From Modestobacter sp. VKM Ac-2986 (GTDB lineage Bacteria; Actinomycetota; Actinomycetes; Mycobacteriales; Geodermatophilaceae), in contig NZ_JAPVBH010000005.1 in NCBI RefSeq assembly GCF_026967795.1, positions 60,671 to 124,670 on the forward strand: 64,000 nt of DNA, in the 5' to 3' direction. The notes beneath the pieces were generated by a model that made no database searches, had not been told where the DNA came from, and saw only the letters and a program-made list of their open reading frames with translations. Each line of letters starts with the position of its first letter. Position 1 is the first letter of the stretch. A program made the position numbers and the translations under genes. Shown here piece after piece: positions 23,659 through 33,012 of the stretch.

Positions 23659-25008
23659 ATGTTCTCGAACCCCCTTCCGCGCAGGCGCGCTGCGGTCCTG
23701 GCCGTCTCGGCCGCCGTGGCGGTCGGCCAGCTGGCGATGAGCTCGCCGGCCTCGGCCAAGCCGGCCCCGGTCCCGGCGCCCTCGCTCACCGCACCGGAGG
23801 CGGCCGTCCTCCCGGCCGACACGCGCTTCTACACCCCGCGGCCCGACCCGGGTGCGGAGCAGCAGATCGCCGACCTCGAGCGCCAGGGCCGGACCGCTGA
23901 CGCCGCCCTGATCCAGGGGGTGATCGACACCCCGCAGGCGGTCTGGTTCACCAGCGGGACCCCCAAGGAGGTCCAGAAGGAGGTGCACCGCACGGTGACC
24001 CAGGCGCGGGCGCACAAGACCGTGCCCACGCTGGTCGCCTACAACGTCCCCGGCCGGGACTGCTCGCAGTACTCCTCGGGTGGAGCTGCAGACGATGCGG
24101 CCTACCGCGCCTGGGCCGACGGCTTCGCCGCCGGGCTGACGAAGGCCGGCACCGTCACCGTGATCATCGAGCCGGACGGGCTGCCGCTCATGCCCGGCGA
24201 CTGCCCGGACGGCACCTACGACGGGCAGTTCGTGCCGACCGACGAGGGCCGCCTGGCGGACATCAGGTACATCGGGGAGGCCATCGAGCGGGCGAACCCC
24301 GCCGCGCTGGTCTACCTGGACGCCGGGCACACCGGCTGGCACAACGTCGCCAGCATCTCCGACCGGCTGCAGGACGCCGGCGTCGAGCAGTTCCAGGGCT
24401 TCTCGCTCAACACCTCGAACTACCAGTACACGGCCAACCTGACCCAGTACGGCACCTGGATCTCCCAGTGCCTCGCGATCCTGCCCGACGACTACACGCA
24501 CGGGGTGGACACCGACCCCTGCCCCAACCAGTACTGGAACGGCGGCCCGGCCAACGGCTACAGGGGCGTGGCACTCGACCCGATGCTGGAGTGGAGCGAC
24601 ACCGCCACCGACCCGGCGGCCAACACCCTGGGCATCAACCAGCGGTTCGACGCCCTGCTGGGTGACACCGTGCCGACCGAGCACTTCGTGATCGACACCA
24701 GCCGCAACGGTCAGGGCCCGTGGGTCCCGGCCGAGGGCGTGACCTACCCGGACCCGCAGACCTGGTGCAACCCGCCCGGCCGCGGCCTGGGTGCCACCCC
24801 GCAGGCCCAGCCCGACGCCGACGCCCCGCTGCTGGACGCCTACCTCTGGGTGAAGACCCCGGGGCAGTCCGACGGTGAGTGCAACCGCGGGATCGCCGGC
24901 AGCACCACCGACCCGGAGTGGGGCGGCATCACCGACCCCGCCGCCGGTGCCTGGTTCCCCCAGCAGGCCCTCGAGCTGGCCCGGCTGGCGGTGCCTGCCC
25001 TGCGCTGA
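23659..25008 (+). CDS. Secreted glycoside hydrolase family 6 (cellulase / cellobiohydrolase)
   Basis: 449 residues. Signal peptide of about 33 residues (RRRAAVLAVSAAVAVGQLAMSSPASA). GH6 catalytic domain: AVWFTSGTPKEVQKEVHRTV, LVAYNVPGRDCSQYSSGGA (aspartate region of the active-site tunnel), VIIEPDGLPLMPGDCP, YLDAGHTGWHN, FSLNTSNYQ and FVIDTSRNGQGP (candidate base Asp). C-terminal LDAYLWVKTPGQSDGECNRG is typical. No carbohydrate-binding module. Hydrolyses beta-1,4-glucan to cellobiose or short oligomers outside the cell. Endo or exo mode is undecided. A perfect CebR box upstream ties it to the cellobiose uptake operon. Confidence 0.9.
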   Translation: MFSNPLPRRRAAVLAVSAAVAVGQLAMSSPASAKPAPVPAPSLTAPEAAVLPADTRFYTPRPDPGAEQQIADLERQGRTADAALIQGVIDTPQAVWFTSGTPKEVQKEVHRTVTQARAHKTVPTLVAYNVPGRDCSQYSSGGAADDAAYRAWADGFAAGLTKAGTVTVIIEPDGLPLMPGDCPDGTYDGQFVPTDEGRLADIRYIGEAIERANPAALVYLDAGHTGWHNVASISDRLQDAGVEQFQGFSLNTSNYQYTANLTQYGTWISQCLAILPDDYTHGVDTDPCPNQYWNGGPANGYRGVALDPMLEWSDTATDPAANTLGINQRFDALLGDTVPTEHFVIDTSRNGQGPWVPAEGVTYPDPQTWCNPPGRGLGATPQAQPDADAPLLDAYLWVKTPGQSDGECNRGIAGSTTDPEWGGITDPAAGAWFPQQALELARLAVPALR

Positions 25009-25032
25009 CCGCCGGCACCACCATCGAACGGC

Positions 25033-25067
25033 CCGGGGCGCCGCGTCACGACGACGCGGCGCCCCGG
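25033..25067. terminator. Bidirectional terminator, GH6 / GH88
   Basis: Perfect 15-bp stem CCGGGGCGCCGCGTC (25033-25047) / GACGCGGCGCCCCGG (25053-25067) with a 5-nt loop. It overlaps the last codons of the convergent GH88-like gene. Confidence 0.78.
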
Positions 25068-26041
25068 TGCGTCGAGGCCCGCCACCGGAGCGCGGCGGAG
25101 TGCGCCAGCAGGAGGAAGGCCTGGGCCTCGGGGGAGTGCCCGGGGCGGTCGAAGTGCGGGGCCGCGCTGGCGCCCTGCACCCGACCGAGCTCGTCGAGGC
25201 GGTCGACCACGGAGCCCAGCAGCGACTCGCCGAGCGCGCCGTCCGCCGGGGGCAGCCACCCGTCGGCGGCGCCGGTGAGCGCGGCGTAACCGAGCATCGC
25301 GGCCACGTTCGTGTCCGCCGGGCCACCGGCGTCGTCGAGCACGTCCCCGAACAGCCCGTCGGGACGGCGCAGCGGGCGGCAGGCTGCCAGCAGCGCCCGC
25401 ACCTCGGCGGCCAGCTCGGCGCCGGGCGCACCCGGCAGGTGACGCACCGCCCGGGCCGCGCCCGCCGCCACCCAGCCGTTGCCGGTGCCCCAGGCGCGCG
25501 GGTCGGCGAGGGCGCCGGCGTCCTCGTCCCAGCGTGCGGCCCACAGCCCGGTGGCCGGGTCGCGGAGCCGGGACCGGTGTCCGCGGAACTGGGCCAGCGC
25601 AGCGGCCGGCTCGCCGACCGCGGCCAGGAAGGGCACCACCATGTAGACGCTGTCGGCCCACACCTGGCGGGAGACGGTCAGGTGGAACAGCGTGCCGTCG
25701 GCGGCGCGCGGCGCCCCGGTGAGCAGCCAGTCGCGCTGGCGTCCGCTGGCGGCGGTCAGGCCGGCGTCGCCGGTGCGCCCGGCGAGCACCGCGACCAGCT
25801 CGCCGACGGCACCGCTGTTCACCGCGCACGCCGGGTCCAGCTCGGCCAGCCGCCCGTCGGGCAGCTGCCGGGCCACGGCGTCGTCGGCCAGCACGCGCAG
25901 CTGGTCGGCCGCGCCGGCGTCCTCGAGCGCGGCGGCGGTCACCCCCTGGTCCCAGGAGTGCCGCTGCACCAGCAGCAGACAGGACAGCACCCGCTGCCGG
26001 ACGTGGTCGTCCAGCAGCAGGTGCGGTGTGCCTCGGGACAT
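25046..26041 (-). CDS. Glycoside hydrolase family 88/105-like protein
   Basis: 331 residues from ATG 26041, 2 bp after the SDR stop. Predicted (alpha/alpha)6 barrel. Landmarks are LLLVQRHSWDQGVTAAALEDAG, VWADSVYMVVPFLAAVGEP (Asp candidate acid), AWGTGNGWVAAGAARAVRHLP, GLFGDVLDD and SPEAQAFLLLAHSAAL. These resemble unsaturated uronyl hydrolases (YteR/RhiN/GH105), enzymes that finish pectin-type degradation. The unrelated substrate of the rest of the operon (cellobiose) makes its role uncertain. No signal peptide, so cytosolic, like the beta-glucosidase. Last gene of the operon. Confidence 0.75.
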   Translation of the reverse strand: MSRGTPHLLLDDHVRQRVLSCLLLVQRHSWDQGVTAAALEDAGAADQLRVLADDAVARQLPDGRLAELDPACAVNSGAVGELVAVLAGRTGDAGLTAASGRQRDWLLTGAPRAADGTLFHLTVSRQVWADSVYMVVPFLAAVGEPAAALAQFRGHRSRLRDPATGLWAARWDEDAGALADPRAWGTGNGWVAAGAARAVRHLPGAPGAELAAEVRALLAACRPLRRPDGLFGDVLDDAGGPADTNVAAMLGYAALTGAADGWLPPADGALGESLLGSVVDRLDELGRVQGASAAPHFDRPGHSPEAQAFLLLAHSAALRWRASTHRGAASS

Positions 26042-26043
26042 GC

Positions 26044-26750
26044 TCAGAACGGGATCTCGGCGCCGTCCTTGAAGAACCGGCCGGTCACCGAGGCGGGCTC
26101 GGCCAGCAGCGCCATCGCGCCGTCCGCGCTCTCCTCGACCGTGCCCGGCGCCTCGTCGCCGCCCAGGTCGGTCTTCACCCAGCCCGGGTCGAGCCCGTTG
26201 ACGGCGACCTCGCCGCGCAGCTGCGCGGCCTGCACGAGGATCAGCCCGTTGAGCGCGTACTTGCTCACCCGGTAGCTGGCGATGCCCGGCTCGGACGCCC
26301 CGTCGATCGTGCCGGCGCCGGAGCCCACGTGCACGACCCGCGGCTCGCTGCCCGCCCGCAGCGCGGGCAGCAGGGCGATCACCAGCCGGTGCGGTGCCAG
26401 CAGGTTGACCTCGAGCGTGGCCTCGAGCGTGCCGGCCGGCTCGTCCTCGAACCGGTCGGCGTGGGACAGCATCACCCCGGCGTTGCTGAACAGGACGTCG
26501 AGGGCGCCCCACCGCTGCGCCACCTCGGCCGCCAGCCGCGCCGGGGTGCCCGGGTCGGTCAGGTCGGCCACCACCGGGACGAAGGTGCCCCGGCCGCTGA
26601 CCTCGGCGGCCACCTCGTCCAGCAGTGCGGCGTCCCGGGCGGTGCCCAGGACGTCGGCGCCGGCGGCGACCAGCCGCCGGGCCACCGCCCGACCGACGCC
26701 CCGGGAGGCGCCGGTGAGCAGGACCCGGCGGCCGGTCAGGTCGGCCTCCG

Positions 26751-26754
<4 letters not shown>
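26044..26754 (-). CDS. Short-chain dehydrogenase/reductase
   Basis: 236 residues from GTG 26754, which overlaps the beta-glucosidase stop (GTGA). Classical SDR: cofactor loop TGASRGVGRAVA, SNAG, catalytic Ser in VHVGSGAG and SYRVSKYAL (Tyr-x3-Lys), PGWVKTDLGG. C-terminal PASVTGRFFKDGAEIPF resembles carbonyl-reductase-type SDRs. Within a cellobiose catabolic operon it could oxidise or reduce a sugar or aglycone, but nothing in the sequence fixes the substrate. Confidence 0.85.
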
Positions 26755-28142
<1,388 letters not shown>

Positions 28143-28219
28143 GTGGTGGAGCTCCTCGCTGGTGGGTCGGTGGAGCGGCACGCCGTGGGTGGCCGTGCCG
28201 GAGTCGTGGGGGGCGGGGG

Positions 28220-28247
28220 CAGGGGTCGGCGCGCGGGCCGACCCCTG
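28220..28247 (-). terminator. Intercistronic hairpin, permease / beta-glucosidase
   Basis: Perfect 11-bp stem CAGGGGTCGGC (28220-28230) / GCCGACCCCTG (28237-28247), 6-nt loop, within the gap between the second permease gene and the GH1 gene. May terminate part of the transcription or protect the 3' end of the transporter mRNA. Confidence 0.6.
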
Positions 28248-28296
28248 CAGATTGCCCTGTCGAACGTCGATCAGCAGTTCCTGGCGCAGGGCGCGG

Positions 28297-29199
28297 TCAG
28301 CCCTTGACCGCGCCCTGCATGATGCCGCCGACGATCTGCTTGCCCAGGATCGTGAAGACGATGAGCACCGGGAGGGTGCCCAGCAGCGTGCCGGCCATGA
28401 TCACCGACTGCTGCGGGATGTAGCCCGAGCCGAGTCCGGCCAGCGCGACCTGCACGGTCGGGTTGGCGGTGGTCAGGGCGATCAGCGGCCAGAAGAACTC
28501 GTTCCAGGCGGTGAGGAACGTGAGCATCGCCAGCACGGCCATGGCCGGACGGGCGATCGGGATGACGATCGACCAGAAGATCCGGAAGGTCGAGGCGCCG
28601 TCGACCTTGCCGGCCTCCAGCAGCTCGTTGGGCAGCGAGGAGATCAGGTACTGGCGCATGAAGAAGACGCCGAACGCGCTGACCAGGGTCGGGAAGATGA
28701 CCGCCTGCAGCTGGTTCACCCACTGCAGGTCCGCGACCATCATGAACAGCGGGATCACCGACAGCTGGGTGGGCACCATCATCGTGCCGATCACCAACGC
28801 CAGCAGCACGCCCTGGCCCTTGAACTTCAGCTTGGCGAAGGCGAACCCGGCCAGCGTGCAGAACAGCACGGTGCCGATGGTGATCGACGAGGACACGATG
28901 ACCGAGTTCAGGATCGCCTTGCCGATGGGCGCCTGGTCCAGCGCTGCCCTGAAGTTCTCGAACAGGCTGGCGTTGGGCAGGAACGGCGGCGGGGTGGCCG
29001 CGATGTCGGCGTTGGTGTGCGAGCCGGCCACCAGCGTCCAGTAGAGCGGGAAGATCGAGATGAGCGCGACCAGGGTCAGCAGCGTGTAGGCCACCGGTCC
29101 GGGCTTGCCGGAGCGGGCGCCCCTGCCGCCCTTGCGGGTGACCGGCCGGTCGACCGGCTGGACGGAGGTCGTCTGGGTGCCAGGGAGGGCGATGGTCAT
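28297..29199 (-). CDS. Carbohydrate ABC transporter permease (CebG-like)
   Basis: 300 residues from ATG 29199 with TAGGAG 6 nt upstream. MalG-type inner-membrane component: first helix AYTLLTLVALISIFPLYWTLV after a basic head, further helices including LALVIGTMMVPTQLSVIPLFM, the EAA motif NELLEAGKVDGASTFRIFWSIVIPIARPA and the usual end LGKQIVGGIMQGAVKG. Second permease of the cellobiose-type importer, 9 bp after the first. No ATPase gene is present, in line with the shared MsiK-type ATPase encoded elsewhere. Confidence 0.9.
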   Translation of the reverse strand: MTIALPGTQTTSVQPVDRPVTRKGGRGARSGKPGPVAYTLLTLVALISIFPLYWTLVAGSHTNADIAATPPPFLPNASLFENFRAALDQAPIGKAILNSVIVSSSITIGTVLFCTLAGFAFAKLKFKGQGVLLALVIGTMMVPTQLSVIPLFMMVADLQWVNQLQAVIFPTLVSAFGVFFMRQYLISSLPNELLEAGKVDGASTFRIFWSIVIPIARPAMAVLAMLTFLTAWNEFFWPLIALTTANPTVQVALAGLGSGYIPQQSVIMAGTLLGTLPVLIVFTILGKQIVGGIMQGAVKG

Positions 29200-29208
29200 G
29201 TCCGGCTC

Positions 29209-30195
29209 CTACCGCTCGGCCCGGTTGCGGAGACGGCTGATGGCCGCGTTGATCCCCACGATGAGCAGGATGATCATGAACATCATCCAGGCGGTGGTGG
29301 CCGCCTGGCCGATGTGGAAGTTGCTCCAGCCCTGCTGGTACATCAGCAGGCCCAGCGTCTGGTACTGCCCCGAGGAGCCACCGGAGGTCGAGTTGGTGGC
29401 CCCGAACAGCAGCGGCTCACCGAACAGCTGGACGGCGCCGATGGTGGACACGACGACGGTGAACAGGATCGTGGGTCGCAGCGACGGCACGGTCACGTGC
29501 AGGAACTGCTTCCACTTGTTCGCGCCGTCGATCTCGGCGGCCTCGTACAGCTCGCCGGGGATCGCCTGCATCGCGGCCAGGTAGATCAGCGCGTTGTAAC
29601 CGGTCCAGCGCCAGGTGACGATCACCGCGATGGCGACCTGGCTGCTGACGGTGCCGCTCTGCCAGTCGATCCGCTCGAGTCCGACGGCCTCGAGCATCGT
29701 GTTGATCAGGCCGTAGTCCCGGCCGAACAGCTGGGAGAAGACGAGGGTGGCGGCGGCGATGCTGGTCGCGTAGGGCATCAGCATCACGGTGCGGAAGAAG
29801 GTGCGGCCGCGGAGCTTGTAGTTCAGCAGGTGCGCCAGGCCGATGGCCATGCACAGCTGCGGGACGGTGGCCAGGATGCCGATCGTGAAGGTGTTCCGGA
29901 GGGCGTTCCAGAAGAACTCGCTCTGCAGCAGGTTCCGGTAGTTGTCCAGGCCGACCCAGGTGCCGCCGTCGATGTTGGACAGGCTGGTCCGGTGCAGGGA
30001 CACCCACGCGGTGTACATGAACGGGTAGAGGCTGAAGGCCGCGAAGACCAGGAAGAACGGGGCGACGTAGGCGTAGCCCCAGCGGTTCTCGGTGAGGCTC
30101 TTCCGGCGTCTGCGCGGCGCGGAGCCGGGGGCGGTCGTCGTGGAGGCGGCGGAGGCTCCGTGGAGCTCAGCTGGAGCCTGGCTGGCGATGGTCAT
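29209..30195 (-). CDS. Carbohydrate ABC transporter permease (CebF-like)
   Basis: 328 residues. MalF-type permease: cytoplasmic basic head RRRRKSLTENRWGYAY, then AYVAPFFLVFAAFSLYPFMYTAW, a family-typical FVGLDNYRNLL-like block (GTWVGLDNYRNLLQSEFFW), and the EAA loop PGELYEAAEIDGANKWKQFLHVTVPSLRPT. Ends LIVGINAAISRLRNRAER. Partner of the downstream permease. Separated from the binding-protein gene by 146 bp containing a 15-bp hairpin. Confidence 0.9.
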   Translation of the reverse strand: MTIASQAPAELHGASAASTTTAPGSAPRRRRKSLTENRWGYAYVAPFFLVFAAFSLYPFMYTAWVSLHRTSLSNIDGGTWVGLDNYRNLLQSEFFWNALRNTFTIGILATVPQLCMAIGLAHLLNYKLRGRTFFRTVMLMPYATSIAAATLVFSQLFGRDYGLINTMLEAVGLERIDWQSGTVSSQVAIAVIVTWRWTGYNALIYLAAMQAIPGELYEAAEIDGANKWKQFLHVTVPSLRPTILFTVVVSTIGAVQLFGEPLLFGATNSTSGGSSGQYQTLGLLMYQQGWSNFHIGQAATTAWMMFMIILLIVGINAAISRLRNRAER

Positions 30196-30281
30196 GCAGG
30201 ACCTCGGGGTCGTCGGTGACGGGCGGACCTGGGGCCGGCCCGGGGCCGGGGCGGCCGGGGGCGGCTGGAGTGGGAACCGGC

Positions 30282-30317
30282 GCGGTGCCCGGGAGCGCAG
30301 GGGCTCCCGGGCACCGC
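30282..30317 (-). terminator. Attenuating hairpin after binding-protein gene
   Basis: Perfect 15-bp stem GCGGTGCCCGGGAGC (30282-30296) / GCTCCCGGGCACCGC (30303-30317), 25 nt after the binding-protein stop (minus strand) and upstream of the permease genes. Same layout as in the peptide importer at 16475. Confidence 0.75.
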
Positions 30318-30341
30318 TGTCCTGGTGCTCAGTCGGCTCTG

Positions 30342-31667
30342 TCAGCCGCCGATGGCCTGCTGTGCGGCCTTGACCGCGTTGGCGAACCCGGCGTCCGGCG
30401 CCGTCCCGTTCGAGGCGACGTCCGTCAGCGCGGTGGTGAACGCCTCCTGGATCTGCGTGTCGTACGGGCCGATCGGCGTCCGCTTGATGGCCTCGGCGGA
30501 CTCGCCGAAGATCTTGCCGGTCGGGGCGTTGTTGAAGTACTCGTTGGTGGCGTCGACGACGGCCGGGTCAGCGGCGGCCTGCGGGCTCGAGGGGAAGTGC
30601 GCCGCCTCGGTGAAGGTCTTCACCTGCTGCTCGGGGGCGGTCAGCCACTCGGCGAGGTCCTTGGCGGCCTCGACGTTCTTGCCGTCCTTGGGAACCCCGA
30701 GGAAGGAACCGCCCCAGTTGCTGGCGCCCGAGCTCTCGGTGCCCGGCAGCGACGCGACGTCCCACAGGCCCGTGCCGGCGTCACCCAGCTGGGACTTGAT
30801 GTAGCCCAGCATCCAGGCGGGGCAGGCGATCGTGGCGAACGCGCCGTTGCTGAACGCCGCGTTCCACTCCTTGCCGAACTGCTCCAGGTTGGCGGTCAGC
30901 CCCTCGGAGGCAGCCGTGCTGGCGTAGCCCCAGGCGGTCTTGACGCCCTCGCTCTCCTCCGGGATGGGGTTGCCCTCGGCGTCGTTGTAGGCGGTCTCGC
31001 CCTGGTAGACGGAGGAGGAGAAGATGCTGGCCGGGCTGTCGAGGAACTTGTTGCTGGACTTGCCCTGGTACTGGCGGGCGACGTCGAGGTAGGCCTCCCA
31101 CGTCGGCCACAGCTCGCTGACCTGGTCGCGCTCGGTGGGCAGGCCGGCCTGCTGGAAGAGGTCCTTGCGGTAGCACATGGCCTGCGGGCCGGTGTCGGTG
31201 CCGAGGCCGATGGTCTTGCCGTCCTCGGTGGAGGCCTGGCCCCACTTCCAGTCGTAGAAGTTGCCCTTGAGCTCCTCGGCGTTCTCCTCGGCGGCGAAGT
31301 CGACGAAGGCGTCACCGTGGTTGCGTACGACGTCGGCGATGAAGCCGATCTCCAGGCCCTGGATGTCGTCGAGGCCGGAACCGGCGGCGAGGCGGGTCTG
31401 CAGCGACTTGTAGTACTCGGCCGACTCGGTGATGTTGTTCTGCTTGATCGTGACGTTCGGGTGGAGCTTCATGTACTCGTCGTAGAGCCCCGCGTTGTCG
31501 AGGTCCATCGTCCCGAAGGTGCCGACCGTCAGCGTGACGGGGGCGTTCGGGTCGTAGGGAGCCGCGTCGGCGGCGGCGTCGCCGTCCGAGCCGCCGCAGC
31601 CGGCGGTGAGCAGGACAGCGGCGAGGGCCGCTCCCAGCGTCGCCCTGCCCTTCGTGGAGTGGATCAA
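30342..31667 (-). CDS. Carbohydrate ABC transporter substrate-binding lipoprotein (CebE-like)
   Basis: 441 residues from an unusual TTG at 31667, chosen because AGGAGG (31674-31679) lies 6 nt upstream; a longer in-frame start at 31769 would run through the operator. Short lipoprotein signal with lipobox LLTAGC. SBP family 1 fold: VTLTVGTFGTMDL, YYKSLQTRLAAGSGLDDIQGLE, TDTGPQAMCYRKDLFQQAGLP, FSNGAFATIACPAWMLGYIK. The C-terminal half has GVPKDGKNVEAAKDLAEWLTAPEQQ. Binds cellobiose or cello-oligosaccharides by context; sequence alone fixes only a sugar-type ligand. First gene of the six-gene minus-strand operon. Confidence 0.88.
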   Translation of the reverse strand: MIHSTKGRATLGAALAAVLLTAGCGGSDGDAAADAAPYDPNAPVTLTVGTFGTMDLDNAGLYDEYMKLHPNVTIKQNNITESAEYYKSLQTRLAAGSGLDDIQGLEIGFIADVVRNHGDAFVDFAAEENAEELKGNFYDWKWGQASTEDGKTIGLGTDTGPQAMCYRKDLFQQAGLPTERDQVSELWPTWEAYLDVARQYQGKSSNKFLDSPASIFSSSVYQGETAYNDAEGNPIPEESEGVKTAWGYASTAASEGLTANLEQFGKEWNAAFSNGAFATIACPAWMLGYIKSQLGDAGTGLWDVASLPGTESSGASNWGGSFLGVPKDGKNVEAAKDLAEWLTAPEQQVKTFTEAAHFPSSPQAAADPAVVDATNEYFNNAPTGKIFGESAEAIKRTPIGPYDTQIQEAFTTALTDVASNGTAPDAGFANAVKAAQQAIGG

Positions 31668-31724
31668 CAGTGACCTCCTGAATGGCCCCGGGACGACGCT
31701 CCGATGCACCGTCCGCCGGGGGCG

Positions 31725-31738
31725 TGAGAACGCTCTCA
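31725..31738. promoter_or_regulatory. LacI-family operator (CebR-like)
   Basis: TGAGAACGCTCTCA inside the 18-bp near-palindrome 31723-31740 (one mismatched pair). It matches 11 of 14 positions of the CebR box. Lies 58 bp upstream of the binding-protein start codon, between the promoter and the ribosome-binding site, where bound repressor would block transcription. Confidence 0.7.
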
Positions 31739-31752
31739 CGGCCGTGACGGAG

Positions 31753-31782
31753 AGAGTGGTCTGTGCCACAACCGGGTGTCAA
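31753..31782 (-). promoter_or_regulatory. Promoter of the cellobiose ABC operon
   Basis: Perfect -35 TTGACA (31777-31782, minus strand), 18-nt spacer, -10 candidate CACTCT (31753-31758). The inferred start point falls a few bases before the operator. Confidence 0.55.
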
Positions 31783-31867
31783 GTAACAGTTCGGCAACGT
31801 GCCGGTACCTGGTGCCGGGCGGGTCGTGTGCTCACAATGAGGCGCCACCGCCCGACCCAGGAGTCCC

Positions 31868-32896
31868 GTGACCGGAACCAGCACCCGCGTCTCCTCGCCG
31901 ACCCTGGACGAGGTCGCCGTGCTCGCCGGCGTGTCCCGCGCGACGGTCTCCCGGGTCGTCAACGACTCCCCACGAGTGAGCCCCGAGGCGCGCGAGGCGG
32001 TCCGGGCGGCGGTCGCGGCGCTGAGCTACGTCCCCAACCGGATGGCCCGCAGCCTGGTCACCCGGCGCACCGACACGATCGCGCTGGTGCTCTCCGAACC
32101 CGACGCGCGGATCTTCTCCGACCCCTTCTTCGCCAGCATCGTGCGCGGTCTCAACGGCGCCCTGGCCAGCACGGACATCAACCTGGTGCTGCTCACCGCG
32201 CGCGACGAGCGGGAGCAGGAGAAGGCCGGCCGGTTCGTGCGCCAGGGGCACGTGGACGGCGTCATCCTGATGTCGCTGCACAGCCACGACGTGCTGCCCG
32301 ACGAGCTCATCGCGGCCGGCATGCCGCTGGTGCTGTGCGGGCGCCCGCTGGACGACCGCCCGGTCGCCTGGGTCGACGCCGACAACTGCGGTGGAGCCCG
32401 GCTGGCCACCGAGCACCTGCTGGCCGACGGCCGCCGGACGATCGCCAGCATCTCCGGCCCGCGCGACATGGTCGCCGGTCTGGACCGGCTCGCCGGGTAC
32501 CGGGCCGCGCTGTCCGACGCCGGGCACGAGGCCGACCCGCGACTGGTCGTGGAGGGCGACTTCACCGAGGGCGGCGGCGCGCGGGCGATGGAGGAGCTGC
32601 TGGACCGGGCGCCCGAGCTCGACGCGGTCTTCGTCGCCTCCGACCCGATGGCCGTCGGCGCGCTGCGGGTGCTGCACGCGGCCGGCCGCAGCGTCCCCGG
32701 CGACGTGGCGGTGGTCGGCTTCGACGACGCGCCGGTGGCCCTGCGCAGCGACCCGCCGCTGACCACGGTGACCCAGCCGCTCGAGGAGATGACCCAGGTC
32801 ATGATCGAGCTGCTGCTCGCCCAGGTCGACCGGACGGCCGACGGCGTCCAGACCCGGGTCTGCCCGACCCGGCTGGTCCGGCGCGCCTCCGCCTGA
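31868..32896 (+). CDS. LacI-family transcriptional regulator (CebR candidate)
   Basis: 342 residues from GTG 31868. N-terminal LacI DNA-binding domain TLDEVAVLAGVSRATVSRVVNDSPRVSPE plus hinge helix YVPNRMARSLVTRRTDTIALV. Sensor domain of the periplasmic-binding type, with PFFASIVRGLNGAL, HVDGVILMSLHS, VDADNCGGARLATEHLL and VVGFDDAPVALRSDPPLTTVTQP. Divergent from the sugar ABC operon with an operator-like palindrome between them, and a perfect CebR box precedes the GH6 gene 8 kb away. Both sites are likely targets, with cellobiose as probable inducer (inference from CebR). Followed immediately by repeat copy F. Confidence 0.9.
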   Translation: MTGTSTRVSSPTLDEVAVLAGVSRATVSRVVNDSPRVSPEAREAVRAAVAALSYVPNRMARSLVTRRTDTIALVLSEPDARIFSDPFFASIVRGLNGALASTDINLVLLTARDEREQEKAGRFVRQGHVDGVILMSLHSHDVLPDELIAAGMPLVLCGRPLDDRPVAWVDADNCGGARLATEHLLADGRRTIASISGPRDMVAGLDRLAGYRAALSDAGHEADPRLVVEGDFTEGGGARAMEELLDRAPELDAVFVASDPMAVGALRVLHAAGRSVPGDVAVVGFDDAPVALRSDPPLTTVTQPLEEMTQVMIELLLAQVDRTADGVQTRVCPTRLVRRASA

Positions 32897-32898
32897 GG

Positions 32899-32956
32899 AA
32901 GGACCCCCTCGCCCCCCACCACGAGCAAGCTCGCGGCGGGCCCCTGCGAGGGGGCC
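32899..32956 (+). repeat. Dispersed covarying hairpin, copy F
   Basis: GGACCCC-CTCGC (32901-32912) pairs with GCGAG-GGGGCC (32946-32956), core CCCCCACCACGAGCAAGCTCGC / GGCGGGCCCC. Starts 2 bp after the LacI gene stop. One of the best-preserved copies. Confidence 0.82.
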
Positions 32957-33000
32957 GGGCGCGGCCGTGTCGCCGAAACGCGGGGGACACACGTCCTGTC

Positions 33001-33006
33001 TAGGTT
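33001..33006 (+). promoter_or_regulatory. -10 element of the ATP-grasp operon
   Basis: TAGGTT ends 6 nt before the ATG at 33013; predicts a leaderless transcript. Confidence 0.55.
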
Positions 33007-33012
33007 CGTCGC

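Noticed and set aside
21208..25431. A 1407-codon open frame on the minus strand
   Set aside because: It is antisense to the TPM and GH6 genes, with no domain and extreme Arg/Gly/Ala composition. A GC-rich shadow frame.
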